A DNA stretch of 36,855 nt from Sutterella wadsworthensis 2_1_59BFAA. GTDB taxonomy: Bacteria > Pseudomonadota > Gammaproteobacteria > Burkholderiales > Burkholderiaceae_F. The first letter of the stretch is position 1. The number at the start of each line of letters is the position of its first letter. Under the pieces are notes generated by a model that was given only the letters and a program-made list of their open reading frames with translations, had not been told where the DNA came from and did no database searches. Below are positions 30,689 to 36,855 of the stretch, one piece after another. The DNA is taken from contig NZ_JH815513.1 of NCBI RefSeq assembly GCF_000297775.1, forward strand, positions 136,425 through 173,279. Direction: 5' to 3'. The translations under genes were made by a program, and so were the position numbers.

Positions 30689-32910
30689 TACGAGCGGCTC
30701 CTGATCCAGTAGCGCATGAAGAGGAAGATGCCGAAGCCCACGAAGAGCGCGCTCAGCAGAGCGGCCGCAACGAGGACGCCCGGACGGTCGATGACGGTCA
30801 TCCAGACCTTGTGGTACCAGGGCAGGTTGCCGACGGTGTAGTGCTCGCCCACGTCAAAACCCGTCACGCCGGCGGCGTTGACGACGGCGACGGAACCGGT
30901 CACGGAGCCGAGGCCGGCAGGATTGACGAGCTCGGCGTTGAGACGGGCGGCGCCGGACGCGCCTTCGGAGAGGAGCGCCACGAGCGTGCGGCCGCCCGCG
31001 AGCGGGGACTCTGCCGAGACGATGGCGGCAATACCGTTGTCATAGGCACCTTCGGCCGTCTTCTGCACGGAGGGGGACTTCGCCCTGAAGGCCTCAACGA
31101 GCTTCTCCTGAATGCGGCCCGCATTCTCGACGTCGATGTCGGTCACGGGGGCGGGGAAGCGCGCAAAGGCGAGAATGTCACGCTTGGCAAGCTCGGGATC
31201 GTTCATGTCGCCCGTCACGTGCACGTGCATCGCGGGGGCGCCCGTCATGGCGGACATGCGGCCCATGGTGTTGAGCATCGTCGTGAGCTCGCTCCTGCTC
31301 GCGTCCTGCGGAATGAAGACTGCGGTCTGCGAGAGGTCGGCGTACTTCGTGAACGGATAGCCCGCACGCGTGAAGAGCTTCAGATTGGGAAGCTCGGCGT
31401 GGTGAAAGAGGCCCTTGACCGTCAGCGTGGACGTGGGCTCGATCTCCATCTGATGGCCGATGAGCGAGACGGAGCGGCAGTTGTCCTGGGAGCCGCCCTG
31501 AATCGTGCGCTCGTAGCTCACGGAGAAGCCGAGGCTCGTCGAATGGGTGAGCGTGGCGCCCATCGGATCATCGACGGAGATGGCACCGTAGAAGGCAGGA
31601 AGCTGAACGGTGCGCGAACCGCGGCCGTCCCTGCCCGCGAGCGTGTCGCTGTCGGCGAGGTAGCCGTTGACGAAGGTGCGCAGCTGGGCGGTCTCCTCGG
31701 GCATCGGCTTGGCGTAGCGGTAGCGGATCTGCATGCCGAGCTCGGCGTCGCCCACCATGAAGAGGTCGGGTGCGAACTTGACGGGCAGTTGCACCGGGGC
31801 CATTACGTGACCGCGGGCGGAAAGCTGCCCCGGATACTGCATGAGCTTCGAGAACGGAATCTCGGCGTCGGTGTTGATCCAGCGCGGAGCGTCATAGGCC
31901 TCGCGCACGGGCGGCACTTCGGCCTTCTTGACGCGGAAGGTCTCGCCCACCATCACGGGACGGTCGGTGCCGAGCGCACGCACGGCAGCGAGGAGGTCCT
32001 CGTCGTTGCGGCCCTGAATGACGAGCATCTTGCCGGAGAGGCTGGCAGGCGCGTCGGCGATGGTCACCATCGGACCGTCGGCCTTGGGCAGATCGTGCAG
32101 GAAGTCAGGACGACGCTCGTTCGTCGCGAAGACGACGAAGTGGCCCTCGGCGGGCGTGCCGTTGTAGAAGACGGGGAAGTCGGCACCGCGCCAGTCGCTC
32201 ATGCGGCCGACGATGCTCGCGAGCACGGCGGCGGCCTGCTTTTCCATCGAGGTCGGAGCCGAGGTGAAGACCATCGGCAGCACGGAAGGCTCGTTCGAGG
32301 CGGTGTCGACGAACGGCGCGGGGAAGGCCGCGAGATCGTTGGCGAGCCTGACGCGCTGCTTGACGAGCGTGAGGCGGCTTTCGGCCGCGATGTCGAGCCA
32401 GATGGCGGCGTCGGCCGGATTTTCACAGACCGACGGCGTGTGTCCGATGAACTCGACCGTCAACTGATTGACGGACTCGATCACCTTGGGCGAAAGCTTG
32501 AGCGTGAGCTGCGAGGGTTTGCCCACCATCGAGGCCGAGATGGGCACCGAGCGCTGCAGGCGGCCGTTGAGGTAGAAGTTGATCTGCGAGCCGGACGGGG
32601 CGAGCGCGGGCGAAGGCGTAAAGCTCAGGTCGAGCGTCGCCTCAGAGACAACCTCGTCACGGCGCACGCCGAAGTCGAAGGCCTGCACACGGGAGAGGCC
32701 TGTAAGCTTGACGGCCGCGGCACTGCCGCCGGGCACGAGCTTCATGAGGGGAACGACTTCGGTACGCGAGCCTGTGACGTCTGTGCGCCAGACGGGCTGG
32801 AGCTGAGAGACGGACTTCATGCCGTCAGAGGGCGCGCTCCAGGCGGGAGCGGCGAACGCAGCGGCCATGAGGCACGCGGCAGCGGTTCCGATGAGTGTGG
32901 GATTCTTCAT
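30688..32910 (-). CDS. bcsB: Cellulose synthase regulatory subunit BcsB
   Basis: Periplasmic, membrane-anchored partner that guides the glucan out of BcsA. 740 residues with a signal peptide (1-25, AWS-AP). Paired jelly-roll carbohydrate-binding and ferredoxin-like domains follow (for example LDLSFTPSPALAPSGSQINFYLNG). A single C-terminal membrane helix (about 713-735, followed by RYWIRSRS) docks on BcsA and is needed for activity in the family. It lies 23 bases after bcsA. A GAGAAG ribosome-binding site is present but modest. Confidence 0.93.
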   Translation of the reverse strand: MKNPTLIGTAAACLMAAAFAAPAWSAPSDGMKSVSQLQPVWRTDVTGSRTEVVPLMKLVPGGSAAAVKLTGLSRVQAFDFGVRRDEVVSEATLDLSFTPSPALAPSGSQINFYLNGRLQRSVPISASMVGKPSQLTLKLSPKVIESVNQLTVEFIGHTPSVCENPADAAIWLDIAAESRLTLVKQRVRLANDLAAFPAPFVDTASNEPSVLPMVFTSAPTSMEKQAAAVLASIVGRMSDWRGADFPVFYNGTPAEGHFVVFATNERRPDFLHDLPKADGPMVTIADAPASLSGKMLVIQGRNDEDLLAAVRALGTDRPVMVGETFRVKKAEVPPVREAYDAPRWINTDAEIPFSKLMQYPGQLSARGHVMAPVQLPVKFAPDLFMVGDAELGMQIRYRYAKPMPEETAQLRTFVNGYLADSDTLAGRDGRGSRTVQLPAFYGAISVDDPMGATLTHSTSLGFSVSYERTIQGGSQDNCRSVSLIGHQMEIEPTSTLTVKGLFHHAELPNLKLFTRAGYPFTKYADLSQTAVFIPQDASRSELTTMLNTMGRMSAMTGAPAMHVHVTGDMNDPELAKRDILAFARFPAPVTDIDVENAGRIQEKLVEAFRAKSPSVQKTAEGAYDNGIAAIVSAESPLAGGRTLVALLSEGASGAARLNAELVNPAGLGSVTGSVAVVNAAGVTGFDVGEHYTVGNLPWYHKVWMTVIDRPGVLVAAALLSALFVGFGIFLFMRYWIRSRS

Positions 32911-32933
32911 GTCTTCTCAGTTTGCGTTTGCCA

Positions 32934-35501
32934 TCAGGACTTCCTTGCAACCGGCTGTCGCGGCAGCATGGAGAGGACGGCGTCCCGAACGGCGGGCAGA
33001 ACCCGGCCGGGCAGGAATTCGATCATGGAGCGGTAGCCGTAGAGCGCATGGCGGCCGAGCATCAGGAAGCCCGTGAGGAAGCGGTCGTCGACCGTGCCCT
33101 CGGGATTCATCGCCCACATGCCGCGGCGGGAGAACGTCACGCTGTTCCAGCGACGCTCGCAGGCCATGTCGGGAAGGTCGACGGCGATGTCCGTCCAGCC
33201 CTCTCCGTTTTCAATGACGGTGCCCTCGAAGCGGACGGGGCCCGCCTCTTCGGCGAATTCGAATGCAACGCGCTCGCCGGCCGCAGGCATGGTGAAGGCC
33301 GTGTCGAGGGCGCGCACGCGAAGCTCCTTCTGGGAGTATTCGACCGTACGTACGTTGTGGCGCATGCCGTCTCCAGTCTCAAGGACGATCGGCAGGTTGA
33401 GGCCGACGCGCGGGAAGCGGTGCGCCTCCTTCTCCTCGACGGCGACCGACATGGCGGCGCCAAGCACCATCAGGTTGTAGGCGATCCAGCCGAGGTTGAT
33501 GACAAGCGTCACGTACTGCGGATCCGGATCGAAGAAGGCCTTCTCAAGGCCGATGAACAGTCCGACGGCGTTGAGCGCGATGAGCGCGACGAAGGGCCAG
33601 GAGATGTGCCAGTCGAGGTACTTCTCGCCGATCGTGCCGCCCTTGGCCGTCACGTTGAACTTGCCGTAATGCGGGAAGATGAGCGCGACCGTGGTCGGGA
33701 TGAGGATGTACCAGGAGAGGACGGCCTCGTACACGCCGCCGAGGAACGGATAGCGGTAGCCCTTCTGCAGGATCGAGTTCGTCACGGCCGTGTGCACCAT
33801 GTGCGGGATCACGTAGGCGAAGACGGAGGCCGCCGTCGCGTAGATCACGTAGATGTCCGCATACATGTAGGGAAGCGGGGCCAGAAGGAAGATGATGCGC
33901 GGCAGGCCGTGCAGGAAATGCAGCATCGCGTTGAAGAAACACAGGCGCTGCGGAAGCGTCAGGCCCTTGCCGAGCATCGGATTGTCGAGTCGGAAGATCT
34001 GGATCATGCCGCGCGCCCAGCGAATGCGCTGGCCGATGTGGGCCGCAAGGGTCTCCGTGGAGAGGCCCGAAGCGAGCGGACGCGAGATGAAGGCCGAGTT
34101 CCAGCCCCTGCGGTTGAGCTTGAGAGACGTGTGTGCGTCTTCGGTCACGGTCTCGACCGCAATGCCGCCGATCTCCTCGAGAGCCTTGCGGCGCATGACG
34201 GCGCTTGAACCGCAGAACATCGTGGCGTTCCACGTGTCGTTGCCCTTCTGGATGAAGTCGTGGAAGAGCGAGTTCTCGATCGGCATGGCGCGCTCGAGAT
34301 GCATGTTCTTCTCGAAGGGATCGGGCGAGTAAAAGTGGTGCGGCGTCTGCACGAGTGCAATCTTCGGATCACGGACGAGCCAGCCCGTCGTCGAGACGAG
34401 GAAGTCGTTCGAGGGGACGTGGTCGCAGTCGAAGATCACGATGTACTCGCCGCTCGTGACGGTCATCGCGTGGTTGATGTTGCCCGCCTTGGCATGATTG
34501 TGCTCTTCGCGCTTGATGTAGCCCGCACCTGCGGCCTCCGCAAAGGCCTGGATGAAGTCGCGGCTGCCGTCGTCGAGCACATAGACGTGGAGCTTGTCGG
34601 CGGGCCAGTCCATGTTGAGCGCGGCGTAGACCGTCGGCTTGATGACGTCGAGCGACTCGTTGTAGGTCGGGATGAAGATGTCGACGTGGGGCCAGACGGA
34701 GCGGTCGGCGGGCAGCGCGGCAGGCTTGCGGTCGAGCACCCAGCAGACCTGGAAGTAGCCGAGCACCATCACGGAGAACGCATAGACCTCGGCCACGAGA
34801 AGCAGGACCCCGAAGAAGAGGTCGAGCCCGTTGCCCGTGCTCACGGTCGACGTGCAGCGCCACCAGAGGTAGCGGCCAGAGACAACGAACGAAATGACGA
34901 AGAGCAGCATGAGCGTGATCCGTGCGCGGATGCGCATGAGCACGATCATGGAGACGAACATGAGCGCAAGGAAGACGATCTGGCCGTGCAGGTTGAAGGG
35001 CTGGGTGATGCAGAGCGCGGCAAGGACGAGTCCCGGCACAAGCAGGACGACGGGCACCCAGCTGGGAAGCCTGCGGCCGCCCGGCTTTTTCTCCTCGCTG
35101 TCGTCGACGACGGCGCGCACGCACCTGAGGGCCGCAGCGCCGAAGGCATCGCCCGCGCGGTTGATCAGGGCGCCAGCGGCGCGCAGGATGTCGACGACCG
35201 TGCGCACGAGGCGCGGGCCGTGACCGCGCGGCGGAAGGACAGCCAGGAGAAAGACCGTCTGGATGAAGATGCGCAGGGGATCGAAAAGCTTCGGAGCGTT
35301 GAAGTCGACCTGAGGATAGAAGAACGCCTTGTTGCGGCGCAACGAGGCGAGTGGCTCCGACTCAAGCGGCGCCATGAGCCAGAGAAGACCGAGGCAGACG
35401 ATATTGAACGACGCGGCGATGCAGCCAGAGCCGGCGGCACGCCAGTTCTTGTACAGGCTGCCGATGTTCTCGAGCGCGTGCTTTATGGAAGTCGGAAACA
35501 T
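32934..35501 (-). CDS. bcsA: Cellulose synthase catalytic subunit BcsA, degraded PilZ motif
   Basis: GT2 processive glycosyltransferase that polymerises UDP-glucose into cellulose and threads it through the inner membrane. 855 residues from the ATG at 35501, similar to E. coli; a GTG at 35543 adds 14 residues, and neither has well-spaced ribosome binding. Catalytic motifs are complete: LDDGS (309-313), DCD (358-360), TED (453-455), QRIRW (491-495) and the gating loop FNVTAK (615-620). The C-terminal PilZ region (about 692-790) is present. By eye alignment, however, RxxxR reads H694-R-F-P-R698, and DxSxxG reads E721-Y-S-Q-K-E726, so three of five c-di-GMP contact residues are changed. First gene of bcsABZG. 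Confidence 0.95.
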   Translation of the reverse strand: MFPTSIKHALENIGSLYKNWRAAGSGCIAASFNIVCLGLLWLMAPLESEPLASLRRNKAFFYPQVDFNAPKLFDPLRIFIQTVFLLAVLPPRGHGPRLVRTVVDILRAAGALINRAGDAFGAAALRCVRAVVDDSEEKKPGGRRLPSWVPVVLLVPGLVLAALCITQPFNLHGQIVFLALMFVSMIVLMRIRARITLMLLFVISFVVSGRYLWWRCTSTVSTGNGLDLFFGVLLLVAEVYAFSVMVLGYFQVCWVLDRKPAALPADRSVWPHVDIFIPTYNESLDVIKPTVYAALNMDWPADKLHVYVLDDGSRDFIQAFAEAAGAGYIKREEHNHAKAGNINHAMTVTSGEYIVIFDCDHVPSNDFLVSTTGWLVRDPKIALVQTPHHFYSPDPFEKNMHLERAMPIENSLFHDFIQKGNDTWNATMFCGSSAVMRRKALEEIGGIAVETVTEDAHTSLKLNRRGWNSAFISRPLASGLSTETLAAHIGQRIRWARGMIQIFRLDNPMLGKGLTLPQRLCFFNAMLHFLHGLPRIIFLLAPLPYMYADIYVIYATAASVFAYVIPHMVHTAVTNSILQKGYRYPFLGGVYEAVLSWYILIPTTVALIFPHYGKFNVTAKGGTIGEKYLDWHISWPFVALIALNAVGLFIGLEKAFFDPDPQYVTLVINLGWIAYNLMVLGAAMSVAVEEKEAHRFPRVGLNLPIVLETGDGMRHNVRTVEYSQKELRVRALDTAFTMPAAGERVAFEFAEEAGPVRFEGTVIENGEGWTDIAVDLPDMACERRWNSVTFSRRGMWAMNPEGTVDDRFLTGFLMLGRHALYGYRSMIEFLPGRVLPAVRDAVLSMLPRQPVARKS

Positions 35502-35585
35502 TCCTTGAAGACGGATAAGGGATCGGAGGCGTGCGGGGCTCACCCGCCGGGCCCGGGACGGAAGCCGCCCTTGGTAAATCTTTAG

Positions 35586-35614
35586 ATTCTACTCAGATCT
35601 ACAAGGGATTTCGA
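35586..35614 (-). promoter_or_regulatory. Probable promoter of the bcs operon
   Basis: On the minus strand TCGAAA (35609-35614) and TAGAAT (35586-35591, five of six consensus bases) are spaced by 17 bases. Transcription would begin near 35579, about 78 bases before the chosen bcsA start. Confidence 0.45.
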
Positions 35615-35954
35615 GAAGGAGTTGACACACCGCTCAGTCGTGCGGCCGCCCTCCTCCTAGACACTCGTACACCTCGAACTCAAGCCGTCCATTTTTTGCT
35701 CTGTTCTGGAGGCATTTTCGACCAACAACCTTGTCTGATTGCGACTTCCGCAATCAGCAAGTCCTTGCAAACGATTGAAGCATTTACATTTTCTTTCACG
35801 AGTCGGCCCCACTGCACGCCTCTCCAAACCGTCCCACTCGCCAGTCGAGAAACGGATTATTTGAGAGCTTGCCTCACACGGAGCCGAGAAAGACTCCAGG
35901 CTTTCCTCTCAACATTCTAGGCTTTTACCTTAATTACGGTTATCCGCTAGTGAG
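35615..35954. other. Intergenic stretch between bcsA and the MORN gene
   Basis: 340 bases of lower GC content with no supported gene; an open plus-strand frame across it lacks a ribosome-binding site and motifs. It contains one perfect inverted repeat (35735-35757). Confidence 0.45.
35735..35757. repeat. Perfect 9-base inverted repeat upstream of bcsA
   Basis: CTGATTGCG (35735-35743) and CGCAATCAG (35749-35757) flank a 5-base centre. With no T-run on either strand it looks more like a regulator site or RNA stem than a terminator. It lies about 120 bases upstream of the proposed bcs promoter. Confidence 0.4.
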
Positions 35955-36410
35955 CTACTCATTCACCTCTTTGATCATGATCCCGCCATTGTCATTGGGC
36001 GAAACCTCATTCGGCTCCGGTCTTGGTGAGGACATGCCTTTGACAGTGCTTACAACATTGTCTTCGTGGGTGCCCTCTTGAACAATATTGCCACGCGAAT
36101 CATAGGCACGAAATTCCCCCGTCGCACGACCATTCTTCATCATTATTTCCCCCATCAACGCCCCTTGTGAGTTGTAGTTTTTCTGCCAGCCATTGGCAAC
36201 ACCATTTTTGTAAGTCTGAACGACTTTCATGCCATCAGGTCGCCATGTAGTCAACTCACCGTCGTACTCATTCATCTTATAAGTTCCTTGACGGGCGGGT
36301 TTACCTGTTTGCGGGAAATAGACAGTAAAAGGACCATGACGTAGGCCGTTTTTAAGCATCCCCTCTTCTAAAAGCTGACCGTCATCAGAAAAAAGTTTAA
36401 ACGGACCAGG
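35955..36410 (-). pseudogene. MORN-repeat protein, 5' end cut by an insertion sequence
   Basis: The last ~150 codons of a protein built from MORN_2 (YwqK-like) repeats: successive units with G-x-L-x-E-G, G-x-x-x-Y and N-G-x-x-x-G spacing, such as DDGQLLEEGMLKNGLRHGPF, GKPARQGTYKMNEYDGELTTW, and NGVANGWQKNYNSQG. The C-terminus is polar and Pro/Asn-rich and ends normally at 35955. Repeats continue upstream of the first Met (36359) up to about 36410, where the sequence becomes the end of an IS256-family element, so the original start has been displaced. MORN_2 proteins are often surface or secreted, sometimes antitoxin-like; the function here is unknown. Confidence 0.65.
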
Positions 36411-36448
36411 GAGTGTCAGGATTTCTGTGTCTGGGGAGGTTATTCCAG

Positions 36449-36479
36449 GGGCAGCCCAACGAGGCTGCCCTTTGTATTT
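36449..36479 (+). terminator. Inward-facing terminator at the IS256 end
   Basis: GGGCAGCC (36449-36456) and GGCTGCCC (36463-36470) around CAACGA, followed by TTTGTATTT on the plus strand. It would stop transcription entering the element antisense to the transposase. Confidence 0.55.
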
Positions 36480-36503
36480 GAGATGCAGTATGCCAGACCT
36501 GAT

Positions 36504-36574
36504 GCGATAGCGGGGGCTAAGGTGGAGGGGCCCGCGCGGAGCGCGGGAGGATCCTCCTTAGCCCCCGCTATCGC
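36504..36574. repeat. Large compound palindrome in the IS256-type element
   Basis: Arms of 19 bases match perfectly (36504-36522 with 36556-36574; GCGATAGCGG... paired with ...CCGCTATCGC). Inside is a second stem, CCCGCGC/GCGCGGG (36531-36537, 36541-36547), and a GGAGGATCCTCC palindrome (36546-36557). It lies between the transposase stop and the element end. Confidence 0.75.
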
Positions 36575-36627
36575 GCGCCGCGAAGCGGCTGGCGCGTTAG
36601 CGCGAGAGGTCTAATCATATCCCTTCC

Positions 36628-36855
36628 TTACTCCATGGCACCTGTAAAGCGCTCACCAAACAGCAGAGCGAACTGGGGCATGGCAGCAGCCCACTTGGGC
36701 GTAGCACGCTTCCAGGAGGCCGTGAAATTCATGATGGCCAGGTAAATCAGCTTCTTGGCAGCGTCCTCATTGGGGAACAGAGTGCGCGTCTTGATCACCT
36801 TCCTGATAGCACGGTTGAGCCCTTCAATCGCATTGGTCGTATAGATCAGCGTACG
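36628..36855 (-). CDS. IS256-family (Mutator) transposase, C-terminal part
   Basis: 75 codons plus stop; the 5' part lies outside the window. The reading IYTTNAIEGLNRAIRKV, then KTRTLFPNEDAAKKLIYLAI, is the diagnostic C-terminal block of IS256-family transposases, and contains the catalytic Glu in NAIEGLNR. The ending QFALLFGERF is also typical. The frame is intact as far as it can be followed. Confidence 0.9.
   Translation of the reverse strand, partial: RTLIYTTNAIEGLNRAIRKVIKTRTLFPNEDAAKKLIYLAIMNFTASWKRATPKWAAAMPQFALLFGERFTGAME

Larger units (their letters stand above)
36411..36855 (-). mobile_element. IS256-family insertion sequence, one end only
   Basis: It begins near GAGTGTCAGGATTTCTGTGT (about 36411), which resembles IS256-family ends. 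It contains a ~217-base non-coding end with large palindromes and the 3' end of a Mutator-type transposase, and continues beyond the window. The exact boundary and the target duplication cannot be set because the other end is missing. Confidence 0.7.

Noticed and set aside
30811-33036. 741-codon plus-strand frame opposite bcsB
   Set aside because: Antisense shadow; the minus strand gives a complete BcsB with signal peptide and membrane anchor.
35531-35920. 129-codon plus-strand frame between bcsA and the MORN gene
   Set aside because: It begins inside the bcsA 5' region on the opposite strand, has no ribosome-binding site and shows no domain.

Overview
The window looks like chromosome from a GC-rich betaproteobacterium of the order Burkholderiales, most likely a gut Sutterella/Parasutterella-type organism. 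This is inferred from gene order (fimV-truA-accD-folC-SPOR-cvpA-purF, and divergent rluD/bamD), from protein resemblance, and from an ESPR-type autotransporter leader. No rRNA or tRNA gene was recognised, so the species is not fixed.

Layout. 1-1190: a short ESPR autotransporter-like reading frame with a plausible promoter, then about 540 bases with no recognisable gene. 1193-12685 (minus strand): housekeeping genes in the order fimV, truA, accD, folC, SPOR protein, cvpA, purF, rhodanese, leuC, leuD. They serve polar/cell-wall organisation, tRNA modification, fatty acid, folate, purine and leucine synthesis. 12830-18155: a formate/nitrite-type channel, the rluD-pgeF-rimO group, and bamD running divergently from it. 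18156-18440: a gene-free gap that nevertheless holds a perfect FNR-type palindrome, a Fur-type palindrome overlapping a possible promoter, two small stem-loops and a strong terminator. I read this as a candidate small RNA controlled by oxygen and iron. 18486-24130: a UMF1-type transporter with a histone-deacetylase-like hydrolase, then mltB, a fumarylacetoacetate-hydrolase-family enzyme and pssA on the plus strand.

24131-27917 is foreign-looking and much more AT-rich. It sits between the terminators of two convergent units (pssA and the bcs operon). It holds a leader rich in repeats, a 515-residue ATPase of the OLD/AAA_15 type ending in a HEPN-like RNase motif (a candidate single-gene anti-phage system), and a complete ISL3-family insertion sequence with 50-base perfect terminal inverted repeats.

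27918-35614 is a bcsA-bcsB-bcsZ-bcsG operon for (phosphoethanolamine-)cellulose. Its BcsA has a degraded PilZ c-di-GMP motif, and bcsC, bcsE, bcsF and bcsQ are not next to it. The right end (35955-36855) is a MORN-repeat gene cut by an IS256-family element, whose non-coding end carries a large GC-rich palindrome.

Positions and motifs were read by eye. Family assignments rest on recognised motifs, not on database searches.
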